64,000 nt of DNA from Fimbriiglobus ruber (lineage in GTDB: Bacteria; Planctomycetota; Planctomycetia; Gemmatales; Gemmataceae). Position numbers and translations under genes: made by a program. Shown here piece by piece: positions 1 to 8,721 of this stretch. The notes under the pieces are model-generated. The model searched no databases. It had not been told where the DNA came from and was given only the letters and a program-made list of their open reading frames with translations. Where the stretch lies: the NCBI RefSeq assembly GCF_002197845.1, contig NZ_NIDE01000005.1, positions 558,001 through 622,000 on the forward strand. The letters run 5' to 3'. How positions within the stretch are numbered: position 1 is the first letter of the stretch; the number at the start of each line of letters is the position of its first letter.

Positions 1-2
1 AC

Positions 3-818
<816 letters not shown>

Positions 819-846
819 CGGTCCAAACCCCCAAGGAGAACCCATC

Positions 847-1824
847 ATGGTTGCATCGTTCCAATCTACCGTTAACATCTGGTCGGCCGCCGGCGTCGTC
901 GGCGAACTGGCCTTCGAAGGCCCCAACCGCGTCGCCCCGTACAACCTCTTTTCGAGCGGCACGCCGAACCTCGTCGGCAATGCGTTTACCGTCTCCAGCG
1001 GCGGCAACCCCGAACCGTCCGGCAACAGCGCCGTCGCCGGCACCGCCACCGTCGGCGGATCGGGCGTGTTCGGCGGCATCCTGGTCAACCCCAAGGACTA
1101 CGCCTCCTACGGCACGACCAACGGCCCACTGAACCCGACCCTCGTACTTCCCGACTACTCGGTCGGTTTCCTCGCCACGATGGGCTACTGGTGGGTGAGC
1201 TTGCCCGGGCCCGCGAACGTCGGCGACCTGGTGACCTACGACCCGCTCACCGGCAACCTGAACAGCATCACCCCGACCACGAGCTTCACCGGCACGATCA
1301 GCACGACCACCCTCACGGTGTCCGCCGTGTCCGCCGGCCAACTCGCCGTCGGCCAGATCATCTCCGGTTCCGGTGTCACCCCGGGCACCCGGATCACGGC
1401 CCTGGGAACGGGCACGGGTTACACCGGCACGTACACGATCAGCGTCAGCCAGACCGTGAGCTCGGCCACCGCCATGACCGCAGCCAACCAGCCGGCCCCG
1501 GCGTTCGCCGCGTCCGCCGCCTACATCACCACCTCGACCGGCGTGGACACCTTGCACATCGCCACCCTCACCTCCGGCGAGGTTCTCCTCGGCCAGCAGG
1601 TGTTCGGCACCGGCGTGGCACCCAACACGGTCATCACCGCGTTCGGCAGTGGCACCGGCGGCACCGGCACCTACACGCTCAACACCAGCGGCCAGACGGT
1701 CGCCAGTTCGGGCAGCCCCGAGGCCATGACCGGCCCGTCCAACCTGTTCGTGCCGAACTGCGTGGTCGACCGGTTCACGACCAACACCACCGGCGGCCTC
1801 GCGGTCATCAAGCTGACGAACTAA
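847..1824 (+). CDS. Gp24-like structural cement protein with duplicated inserted domain
   Basis: A 325-residue protein preceded by an AAGGAGAA ribosome site. Residues 1-145 resemble the small structural cement (Gp24-type) proteins encoded just before the major capsid gene in many myophages, which stabilise the head surface. The rest holds two Thr/Gly/Ser-rich beta repeats of about 65 residues (near 148-212 and 226-296), each with a GQ..SG(S/T)GV.P.T.I.A.G.GTG..GTYT pattern. The repeats look like an inserted Ig/fibre-like surface domain duplicated in tandem. Cement role is from family and gene order; a display or adhesion role for the repeats is inference. Confidence 0.7.
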   Translation: MVASFQSTVNIWSAAGVVGELAFEGPNRVAPYNLFSSGTPNLVGNAFTVSSGGNPEPSGNSAVAGTATVGGSGVFGGILVNPKDYASYGTTNGPLNPTLVLPDYSVGFLATMGYWWVSLPGPANVGDLVTYDPLTGNLNSITPTTSFTGTISTTTLTVSAVSAGQLAVGQIISGSGVTPGTRITALGTGTGYTGTYTISVSQTVSSATAMTAANQPAPAFAASAAYITTSTGVDTLHIATLTSGEVLLGQQVFGTGVAPNTVITAFGSGTGGTGTYTLNTSGQTVASSGSPEAMTGPSNLFVPNCVVDRFTTNTTGGLAVIKLTN

Positions 1825-1853
1825 ATCACATCCAACACATAAGGAGACTCTTC

Positions 1854-2954
1854 ATGGAAACCATTACTCACTCCGCGTTGGATGGCCACAGCGTCCGACC
1901 CCTCGTGTTCAAGAACGTCGAGGACTACGACGACCTGCACCGCATCGGCCTCGGCGGGTTCGACGAGATCATGTCCGGCGGCCTGGCCGACCGGTTCGCG
2001 GCGGACTCGATCCAGACCGGCGTGACGACCGCGTCGATCCCCGTCCAACTCCAGTTCCTCCAGCAGTTCCTGCCCGGCTTCGTGTACGTCATGACCGCCG
2101 CCCGCAAGATCGACGAGCTGATCGGCATCAACACCGCCGGCAACTGGGAGGACGAAGAGGTCGTCCAGGGCGTCATCGAAAACACCGGGACCGCGGTGCC
2201 GTACGGCGACGAGACCAACGTCCCGCTGGCCAGCTGGAACGAGAACTGGGTGCCCCGCACGGTGGTCCGGTTCGAGCTCGGCATGCGGGTCGATTACCTC
2301 GAAGCCAAGCGTTCCGCGCGGATCATGGTGGACACCGCCGGCCGCAAGCGCGAGTCGTGCGGCCTGATCCTGGAGCAGCAGCGGAACATGGTGGGTTTCT
2401 ACGGGTACAACTCCGGGAACAACTACACCTACGGGTTCCTGAACGACCCGAACCTGCCCGCGTACAAGACCGTGGCCGCGTCCGGGACGGGCAGTTCGAC
2501 CCTGTGGTCGACCAAGAACTTCCAGGAGATCACCGCCGACCTGATCACCGCCTTCGCCCAACTCCAGACCCAGTCCCAGGACACGATCAACCCGGAAGAC
2601 GTGCCGACGACCCTGGCACTGGCGACGGCGGACTACCAGTACCTGTCCGTGACCACCGACTTCGGTCTGTCGGTCCGCGAGTGGCTCCGCCAGACGTACC
2701 CGAAGTGCCGGGTCGTGTCGGCCCCGCAACTGAACGGCGCGAACGGCGGTGCGAACGTGTTCTACATCTACGCCGACGCGGTGAGGGACCTGTCCTCGGA
2801 CGACGGCAAGACGTTCGCCCAGCTCGTCCCGGCCAAGTTCCAGGTGCTCGGCGTGCAGCAGCTCACGAAAGGCTACGAGGAGGACTACTCGAACGCCACC
2901 GCCGGCGTGATGGTGAAACGTCCGTGGGCCTGCGTTCGGTATAGCGGCATTTAA
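1854..2954 (+). CDS. Major capsid protein (DUF2184-type)
   Basis: 366 residues, started at the ATG at 1854 because AAGGAGA lies 5 bases upstream. The open frame continues far upstream only as a shadow of the cement gene. The sequence resembles DUF2184 phage major capsid proteins, an HK97-fold group. Its place between the cement protein and the DUF4054 head-tail gene is the conserved order. Expected to form the icosahedral head shell. It is intact, with no frame disturbance. Confidence 0.8.
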   Translation: METITHSALDGHSVRPLVFKNVEDYDDLHRIGLGGFDEIMSGGLADRFAADSIQTGVTTASIPVQLQFLQQFLPGFVYVMTAARKIDELIGINTAGNWEDEEVVQGVIENTGTAVPYGDETNVPLASWNENWVPRTVVRFELGMRVDYLEAKRSARIMVDTAGRKRESCGLILEQQRNMVGFYGYNSGNNYTYGFLNDPNLPAYKTVAASGTGSSTLWSTKNFQEITADLITAFAQLQTQSQDTINPEDVPTTLALATADYQYLSVTTDFGLSVREWLRQTYPKCRVVSAPQLNGANGGANVFYIYADAVRDLSSDDGKTFAQLVPAKFQVLGVQQLTKGYEEDYSNATAGVMVKRPWACVRYSGI

Positions 2955-2978
2955 TTCTCACAAACCGAAGGATCGCGT

Positions 2979-3374
2979 ATGCATCACATCTATTCAACGA
3001 TGGCCAACAACAACGAGTACGTCCGCTACAGCCAGCACGGCCCCAACGGGGTCAACGTGGCCGAGCGGTCGGTGCTGATCAAGGGCGGGGCGGGGGTGAA
3101 TAAAAAGCACCTCCAGACCCCGCTCGGCGTCCACACCGCCGTGGAAGACGCGGACATGGAGTGGCTGAAGGACGACTTCGCTTTCAAGCAGCACATGGCG
3201 AACGGGTACATCGTCGTGCAGAAGCATAAGACCGATCCCGAAGTGGCGGCCGCGGACATGGTGACTCATGACCGCAAGACCGACGCCTGCCCGATCGTCC
3301 CCCAGGATTTCAAGGACGATGCCAAGAAAGAGACTCTGAAGCCCGTGGTGAACAAGAAGGCTAAAGCGGCGTAA
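2979..3374 (+). CDS. Conserved phage hypothetical protein after the capsid gene
   Basis: 131 residues. The ATG at 2979 is preceded by GAAGGAT; an internal ATG at 3000 is the alternative. The protein is polar with a Lys/Ala-rich C-terminus and no membrane segment or recognised motif. Small proteins of this size commonly sit between the capsid gene and DUF4054 in DUF3383-sheath myophages, so a head-completion or vertex role is possible. No function can be read from the sequence. Confidence 0.6.
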   Translation: MHHIYSTMANNNEYVRYSQHGPNGVNVAERSVLIKGGAGVNKKHLQTPLGVHTAVEDADMEWLKDDFAFKQHMANGYIVVQKHKTDPEVAAADMVTHDRKTDACPIVPQDFKDDAKKETLKPVVNKKAKAA

Positions 3375-3385
3375 CGGAGGATCGG

Positions 3386-3831
3386 GTGGGCTGCATCAAC
3401 TACAACGATCCGGCCTTCCGGGCTCTCTTCTCCCTTATGCCAACACGGTCCTCTACCCGGCCACGATGGTTCAGGCGTTCTGGGACACGGCGACCGCGTA
3501 TGTCAGTAACCGCAAAGGCGGGTGCTACACGGGCGGCATGACCGCGGCCCAGCAGACGCTGGCTCTCAACCAGATGACGGCGCATCTCCTCTACCTGTCG
3601 GGGTTGATCCAGGCGGGCAACACGCCGGGGGTGATGACGGGCGCCACGATCGACAAAATCAGCGTCACCCTGGAACCACCGCCGGCCCCGAACGCGTGGC
3701 AGTATTGGCTGCAATCGAGCCCTTACGGTCAGCAACTGCTCGCGCTGTTACAGGTGGCTTCGGCGGGCGGCTTCTACGTCACGACAAGCGTTCCGGGGCA
3801 AGCCGGATTCCGGTTCGGGAACGGCTGGTAA
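3386..3831 (+). CDS. DUF4054 head-tail connector protein with apparent -1 frameshift
   Basis: The downstream frame (ATG at 3466, 121 residues) gives a clear DUF4054 core with VQAFWDTATAYVSN and LALNQMTAHLLYLSG. The expected N-terminus is in another frame: from GTG 3386 (AGGATCG upstream) it reads VGCINYNDPAFRALFS, then the homologous reading continues as PYANTVLYPATMVQAFW one base back at about 3432-3435, in a CTCCCTTAT context. One missing base, or a -1 shift, would give about 148 residues, usual for the family. If no shift occurs, an internal start at 3466 would make a truncated protein. DUF4054 proteins are head-tail connector components. Confidence 0.65.
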
Positions 3832-4379
3832 TGGAAGTCAAGCGCGGCAACCCCAAGGCGTTCGAGACGCTGGCCGCGAAACTGAAAGAACTCTCGGGAA
3901 TCGAAACGAAAGTCGGATGGTTCCCCTCAGCAACCTACGAGGACGGAACGCCTGTCGCCCTTGTGGCATCCGTTCAGGAATTCGGTCACGGTCCGATCCC
4001 ACCCCGCCCGTTCTTCCGGCCGACGATCGCTGCGGAAGAAAACAACTGGAAACAGTACGCCGCTCAAGGGGCAAAAGCCGTCCTGAAGGGTTCACTCACA
4101 GCGTTCGCAGTGATGGACGGACTCGGAGAACGAGCCCAGGAAGACGTAAAAGAAACGATCAACCAGATCACATCCCCGCCGCTCTCACCCATCACCTTGG
4201 AACTCCGCGCGATGAAGTACAAGAACCCGGCTCTGAAAATCACCGGCGCGACCGTCGGCGAAGCCGCCGCGCGTGTTCGCCAACCCGGCTACCAATTGGC
4301 AAGCGGAACACCAGACAAACCGTTAATCGACTCAAAGCTCATGATTACAACCCTGACGCATACGACCGAAACGAAATGA
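3831..4379 (+). CDS. Phage virion morphogenesis / HK97 gp10-like protein
   Basis: 182 residues. The start overlaps the previous stop (TAATG), which fixes it at 3831. It contains the EFGHG.IPPRPFFRPTI segment, characteristic of phage head-closure/tail-completion proteins of the gp10-like/virion-morphogenesis group. It sits between DUF4054 and a neck gene, where such a protein joins head and tail. Role assigned by motif and synteny. Confidence 0.65.
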   Translation: MEVKRGNPKAFETLAAKLKELSGIETKVGWFPSATYEDGTPVALVASVQEFGHGPIPPRPFFRPTIAAEENNWKQYAAQGAKAVLKGSLTAFAVMDGLGERAQEDVKETINQITSPPLSPITLELRAMKYKNPALKITGATVGEAAARVRQPGYQLASGTPDKPLIDSKLMITTLTHTTETK

Positions 4380-4753
4380 TTCCCGGCGCGAATATCTTGG
4401 GGATGGCCTTCCGCGTCCTCGGGAAGCAGTGTTTTCAGTATTACGCCTACCAGTCCCGCACCCCAAACGACGTCGGGCAATACGTCACCACGTATGCCCC
4501 GCCGGTCACGTTTTACGGGAGCGTCCAACCGGTCCCCCGCGACCTCTACGAGCGGTACGGCCTGGAGTTCCAGCGGAGCTACGTGAACGTCTACCTTCAG
4601 CGAAACGTCATCGACGTGGCTCGGGATGTGTCGGGTGATCAGATCGTGTTCAACGGCGCGACCTACCAGTGCGTCTCAAAAACCGCGTGGGACGCCATCG
4701 ACGGCTGGGACGCCGTTCTCTGCGTTCTGATTACGGAGCCGGCGGCGTGCTGA
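4376..4753 (+). CDS. Phage neck/collar protein, hypothetical
   Basis: 125 residues starting at ATG 4376, which overlaps the upstream stop (ATGA). A long upstream extension of the frame is only a shadow. Rich in Tyr and Val, with PVTFYGSVQPVPRDLYERYGLEFQRSY split around residues 45-70; this pattern recalls short neck or gateway proteins of contractile phages. Its 3' end overlaps the tail of the convergent superinfection-type gene by 23 bases. Specific role uncertain. Confidence 0.55.
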   Translation: MIPGANILGMAFRVLGKQCFQYYAYQSRTPNDVGQYVTTYAPPVTFYGSVQPVPRDLYERYGLEFQRSYVNVYLQRNVIDVARDVSGDQIVFNGATYQCVSKTAWDAIDGWDAVLCVLITEPAAC

Positions 4754-5039
4754 GGGACTTCTCCGCCTCGCGAAGGTAGAAGTCGTCTTTCGCTTGCCTC
4801 ACCCGGTTGCGGTATGCCATGTCATTTTTGCTCGGAGCGAGCGAGAGAAGAGCGGCAGCGATCCATCCGATGAGTGTCCACCCGGCCAGAAGATTGACCC
4901 AAAAACAGAGGGGCAGAGCGGCGCTCTTATTCCACGCGGCCAACAGAGTCGGCAGGAAATAGAAGGTCAGAATCAGCCACAGCTTCGGATCGCTCGCGAG
5001 CAAAGTGAGATCAGTGGTTAAAGAAGTGTCGGCATCCAT
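4731..5039 (-). CDS. Superinfection immunity-like membrane protein
   Basis: 102 residues on the strand opposite to the whole late operon. Two hydrophobic segments are visible (about residues 18-36 and 42-68); the second holds WVNLLAGWTLIGWIAAAL, close to the signature of the superinfection immunity (Imm-like, PF14373) family. Such proteins sit in the inner membrane and block DNA entry by related phages. AGGACTT lies upstream of the start on the minus strand. Independent transcription would allow expression during lysogeny. Assignment is by motif; immunity function is inferred. Confidence 0.6.
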   Translation of the reverse strand: MDADTSLTTDLTLLASDPKLWLILTFYFLPTLLAAWNKSAALPLCFWVNLLAGWTLIGWIAAALLSLAPSKNDMAYRNRVRQAKDDFYLREAEKSLSTPPAP

Positions 5040-5094
5040 AAGTCCTCCATCCGTTAAAGCCCGTTAAGCATAACAAATTGGGTAAGAATGTCAA

Positions 5095-5634
5095 ATGTTA
5101 GATAACCAACTGATATCCCTGGTTATCAGCACCATCATCGCCCAGGAAGCGGCTGCCGGGATTCCCGGAACCCCCCTCGCGCAGGCCTTCCAGCCGACGC
5201 AGCAAGGGGTGAACACCGTGCCGACCGTCTACCTCTACAAGGTCGGCGACAAGCGGTACGGGTTCCGCGGCGTGACCGACATCTGGAACGTCCAAACCAG
5301 TCAGATGGTCCACACGGAAACGCAGCAGTACGAAACCACCCTCCAGTTCAGCGCCCTGGCCACCCAAAACCCAGCGACGCCGTCCCAGTACACCGCGTCC
5401 GACATCCTGAATCTGGTCGCTTACATCGTGCAGAGCAGCGCGACTGTCGCGGCGTTGGAAGCTCAGGGAGTCGGGGTCGAGCGGGTGACGGACGTGCGGA
5501 ACCCGTACTTTTCCGATGATCGCGACCGCTTCGAGGCGTCCCCGAACTTCGACGTCGTCCTCACGCACAAGCAGATCATCACCACTACCACGCCGATCCT
5601 GCAAACCACCGAGATTCAAATCGCGACCGTGTGA
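5095..5634 (+). CDS. Phage neck terminator-like protein
   Basis: 179 residues directly upstream of the sheath gene. It contains PTVYLYKVGDKRYGF and a long beta-rich body, resembling the phage neck-terminator (gp12-like) domain proteins encoded just before DUF3383 sheath genes. Such proteins cap the tail and join it to the neck. No classical ribosome site is obvious before the ATG at 5095. Role mainly from position. Confidence 0.5.
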   Translation: MLDNQLISLVISTIIAQEAAAGIPGTPLAQAFQPTQQGVNTVPTVYLYKVGDKRYGFRGVTDIWNVQTSQMVHTETQQYETTLQFSALATQNPATPSQYTASDILNLVAYIVQSSATVAALEAQGVGVERVTDVRNPYFSDDRDRFEASPNFDVVLTHKQIITTTTPILQTTEIQIATV

Positions 5635-5670
5635 TCACGGACCAGCACCCGAAAAACACAGGAGAATCAA

Positions 5671-7197
5671 ATGCCTATCCCAATTTCAAACTACGTCGCG
5701 ATCACGTCCGGCATCGGCGCGGCCTCGAACGTCTCCACCCGCAACCTCGGGGCTCTCATCATCACGGGCAACGCGCTCGTCCCGACCGGTGTGGTCAAGA
5801 ACTTCACCTCGGCAGCAGACGTCGGCACGTACTTCGGCACCGGGTCGGAAGAATACGCCCGCGCCGAGTTTTATTTCGGGTGGGTGAGCAAGGACACTAC
5901 CGTCCCCCAACAGATCAGCTTCTGGTTCTGGAACGACGACGCAGCGACCGCCGACCTCATCTACGGCGCCAGCGCGACCTACGCACTCGCCACCTTCACC
6001 GCCATCACGTCCGGCGAACTCGACCTGACGATGGGCGGGTTCACCCACACGATCACGGGCATCAACCTCGGCTCGGCCGGCAGCCTCGCGGCGGTCGCGG
6101 CGGACATCCAGACGGCCATCCAGGCGTACAGCGCGGGTGGGGCCGCGTGGACGGGCGCGACCGTCGCCTATGATTCGACCAACAGCCGCTTCACGCTCAT
6201 CGGCGGGGCGACCGGGGCGGACACGATCGCCGTGACGACGGCCGTGAGCAACGACCTCGCCGGACCTTTAGGCTGGTTGACGGGAGCAATCCTCTCCAAC
6301 GGAACGGCGGCGCAGTCGATCGCCACCAACCTCAACGAATTGATCAGCGTCAGTAACAACTTCGGCTCGTTTACTACCACCTTCGCGCTGGCCCTGACGC
6401 TCTCCAACACCACGGCCGCCGCGACCTGGAACAACAGCCTCACCCCGAACATCCAGTTCATCTACTCGGTCAACGTCACCCCGGCGAACGCCTCGACGTG
6501 GAACGCGGCCCTGGCCAACATCGGTGGAGTTTCCCTCACCCTGCAATCCCCCGCTCCCGTTGCCACCGCGGAATACCCCGAGATGGCCCCGATGATGATC
6601 CTGGCCGCGACCGACTACACCCAGCGCAACAGCGTGCAGAACTATATGTTCCAGCAATTCGCCCTGACTCCCTCGGTCACGACCTCTGCATTCCAGCAAA
6701 CCTACGACGCCCTCCTGATCAATTACTACGGGCAGACCCAGACCGCCGGGCAGTTGCTTTCCTTCTACCAGCGCGGGGTCATGCTAGGACTCCCGGTCAA
6801 CCCGTCCGACCAGAACGTGTACGCCGACGAGATCTGGTTCAAGGACGCCCTCGGCGCGGCCCTGATGAATCTGCTCTTGGCCCTCTCCCAGGTTCCGGCC
6901 AATGCCGCCGGGCAGGTGCAGATCCTTTCCACCTTGCAGAGCATCATCAACCAGGCCCTGTTCAACGGCACCATTTCCGTCGGCAAGACCCTCTCGGTCA
7001 ATCAGCAGCTTTACATCGCCCAGGTGACCGGCAGTTCTACGGCCTGGAAGCAGGTCCAAAACATCGGTTACTGGGTGAACGTGGTCATCGAACCCTACGT
7101 CGTCGACGGGGTCACCGAATACAAGGCGGTCTACACATTAATATATTCCAAAGATGATGACATCAGACTGATTCAAGGCTCTGATATCTTGATTTAA
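5671..7197 (+). CDS. Tail sheath protein (DUF3383)
   Basis: 508 residues with CAGGAGAATCAA just upstream. The N-terminus (ISNYVAITSG followed by LGALIITGNALVPTG) and the closing region (YTLIYSKDDDIRLIQGSDILI split near 485-508) are typical of DUF3383 sheath proteins. This is the contractile sheath that marks the phage as a myovirus-type particle. Full length and intact. It is followed by an HNH gene inserted before the tube gene. Confidence 0.8.
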   Translation: MPIPISNYVAITSGIGAASNVSTRNLGALIITGNALVPTGVVKNFTSAADVGTYFGTGSEEYARAEFYFGWVSKDTTVPQQISFWFWNDDAATADLIYGASATYALATFTAITSGELDLTMGGFTHTITGINLGSAGSLAAVAADIQTAIQAYSAGGAAWTGATVAYDSTNSRFTLIGGATGADTIAVTTAVSNDLAGPLGWLTGAILSNGTAAQSIATNLNELISVSNNFGSFTTTFALALTLSNTTAAATWNNSLTPNIQFIYSVNVTPANASTWNAALANIGGVSLTLQSPAPVATAEYPEMAPMMILAATDYTQRNSVQNYMFQQFALTPSVTTSAFQQTYDALLINYYGQTQTAGQLLSFYQRGVMLGLPVNPSDQNVYADEIWFKDALGAALMNLLLALSQVPANAAGQVQILSTLQSIINQALFNGTISVGKTLSVNQQLYIAQVTGSSTAWKQVQNIGYWVNVVIEPYVVDGVTEYKAVYTLIYSKDDDIRLIQGSDILI

Positions 7198-7210
7198 TCA
7201 CCTCGGATCT

Positions 7211-7714
7211 ATGACCAGCAATTTAGTCACCTACGAAACTGCCTCAACTTTATTGAGTTATGAGCCTGAGACCGGACTCGTCCGTCGACGCAAAACGGGA
7301 AAGGTCGCTGGCACCCTGACGGACAATGGGTACATCCGCATCGTGATTCAGGGCAAAGAGCACAAGGCACATCGCCTTGCGTGGCTGTTAATGACTGGCA
7401 AATGGCCCATTCAGGTGGATCACATCAACGGTGCCCGCGCCGACAACCGGTGGATCAATTTGCGCGAGACCACCCAAGCCGAAAACACTCGGAATTGCAA
7501 ACTCTACAAGTCTTCAAAGTCTGGCGTCCCGGGGGTTCATTGGAACAAGGCAAAAAAGAGGTGGCAGGTTTACATCAGTGATCGAGGCGCAATGCTTCAT
7601 CTTGGATTTTTCGCGGAGTTTGATGCCGCAGTGGCGACTCGTAAGCAGGCGGAGCGGGCTCTAAATTATCACGAAAATCACGGCAGATCAGACACAATAG
7701 GAGTATCAGCATGA
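7211..7714 (+). CDS. Free-standing HNH homing endonuclease with AP2 domain
   Basis: 167 residues. Residues about 55-95 give an HNH fold (HRLAWLLMTGKWP..VDHINGARADNRWINLR, quoted in parts), and residues about 110-155 an AP2-type DNA-binding domain (SGVPGVHWNKAKKRWQVYI). HNH-AP2 proteins are phage-borne homing endonucleases that spread by cutting alleles lacking the insert. It lies between sheath and tube genes, and its stop overlaps the next start (7711), so it rides in the late operon. Codons are less GC-biased than in its neighbours, consistent with recent insertion. Confidence 0.85.
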   Translation: MTSNLVTYETASTLLSYEPETGLVRRRKTGKVAGTLTDNGYIRIVIQGKEHKAHRLAWLLMTGKWPIQVDHINGARADNRWINLRETTQAENTRNCKLYKSSKSGVPGVHWNKAKKRWQVYISDRGAMLHLGFFAEFDAAVATRKQAERALNYHENHGRSDTIGVSA

Positions 7715-8160
7715 GTAACGACATCACTGGCTTTGGCTCGGCGATCAGCCTCGTCGCGTCCAGCACTTTTCCGGTCGGCATCGCGATCACCCAACTGGCC
7801 GACGATTCCGATCCGTTCGACATGTCGAGCGTGAAGATCGCCGACACCGCGATGGGCGTGAACGGGGACCTCATCAAGTGGAGCCGGGCGATCGGTAAAC
7901 CGGTCACCATCAGCGTCATCCCGGGGTCGCTCGACGACATCAATCTGGCCACCCTCGCGGCCGCGAACAACGCCACTCAGGGGCAGGCGAATGCCCAGGA
8001 CGTCATTACGATCACCATCCTTTACCCCGACGGGAGTGTCATTACGTTCTCGAACGGGTTCCTCACGGATGCCCCGTTCGGTAGTTCGCTGGCGAGCAGT
8101 GGTCGTTTAAAAACAAAGACTTATGGCTTCATGTTCCAAGCCATCACGGGCACGGTGTAG
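7711..8160 (+). CDS. Tail tube protein
   Basis: 149 residues beginning SNDITGFGSAISLVASSTFP, beta-rich, with no membrane segment. Position directly after the sheath (apart from the inserted HNH gene) and before the tail-assembly chaperone identifies it as the inner tube subunit. The length fits tube proteins of this phage group (DUF3277-like). Start taken at 7711, with GGAGTATCAGC upstream. Confidence 0.6.
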   Translation: MSNDITGFGSAISLVASSTFPVGIAITQLADDSDPFDMSSVKIADTAMGVNGDLIKWSRAIGKPVTISVIPGSLDDINLATLAAANNATQGQANAQDVITITILYPDGSVITFSNGFLTDAPFGSSLASSGRLKTKTYGFMFQAITGTV

Positions 8161-8161
8161 C

Positions 8162-8614
8162 ATGGACCTCCGCGATCCGAAAGCGATTACCCTGACCGAC
8201 GGCGACGGCCGCGACCGGCCCTTCATCCTGTCCAAGATGCCGGCGTTCGAGGGCCTAGAAATCATGGCTCGATACCCCACCAGCCTCGCTATGGCGGCCG
8301 TCCCCAAACTTAGCGACTGGCCCGTAGTGGAAGACCTTCAGCGCAAAATCCTGAAGTACGCGGCCGTCGAGATCAACGGCAAGCCTGTCCCCTTGACCAC
8401 CCAGGCCCTGATCGACAACCACGTCGGCGACTGGGAGTGCCTGGCCAAGCTCCTCCTCGCGGAGGTGCAGTACAACAACAGTTTTTTTCGGAACGGGACG
8501 ATCTCCGATTTCTTCGCCGACATCATGCGGACGTCCCTCGCGAAGATCCAAGAAATCTTGACCCCCTCCTCGCCGCCGTCATCGACGCCAAACTCGCCAC
8601 CCTCCACGAACTGA
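8162..8614 (+). CDS. Tail assembly chaperone, short (unshifted) form
   Basis: 150 residues from ATG 8162; earlier ATGs in frame lie inside the tube gene. In zero frame it ends in a low-complexity Pro/Ser tail (TPSSPPSS...), which looks like reading in the wrong frame. By analogy with lambda gpG, this is the abundant unshifted chaperone that coats the tape measure during tail assembly. The longer gpGT-like form is described separately. Identification rests on location between tube and tape measure and on the overlapping second frame. Confidence 0.65.
   Translation: MDLRDPKAITLTDGDGRDRPFILSKMPAFEGLEIMARYPTSLAMAAVPKLSDWPVVEDLQRKILKYAAVEINGKPVPLTTQALIDNHVGDWECLAKLLLAEVQYNNSFFRNGTISDFFADIMRTSLAKIQEILTPSSPPSSTPNSPPSTN
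8561..8567 (+). other. Probable -1 ribosomal slippery site
   Basis: The zero-frame codons are ACC CCC TCC. Slipping back one base on the CCC codon within the C5 run keeps CCC pairing and leads straight into the T-like frame. It is not a textbook XXXYYYZ heptamer, so the exact slip codon is inferred from where the two coding frames meet. Confidence 0.45.
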
Positions 8615-8721
8615 GAACGGTGTACACCATTGAGGACGCGTGGCTCCTGTGGGAGGTCATCGCCGTTTCCGCGCATAACGAGTGGCTGGCGGCGGAACAC
8701 ACCCGGAAGGAACGGAAATGA
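8566..8721 (+). CDS. T-like extension of tail assembly chaperone made by -1 frameshift
   Basis: In the -1 frame after the C5 run at 8562-8566, the reading changes from Pro/Ser nonsense to LLAAVIDAKLATLHELRTVY and then IEDAWLLWEVIAVSAHNEWL, ending at 8721. The joined product (8162-8721) is about 186 residues, like lambda gpGT. The frame has no good start of its own, which argues for recoding. The stop overlaps the tape-measure ATG (ATGA at 8718). A -1 slip on a frameshift window before the tape-measure gene is a well-established feature of tailed phages. Confidence 0.7.
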   Translation, partial: LLAAVIDAKLATLHELRTVYTIEDAWLLWEVIAVSAHNEWLAAEHTRKERK

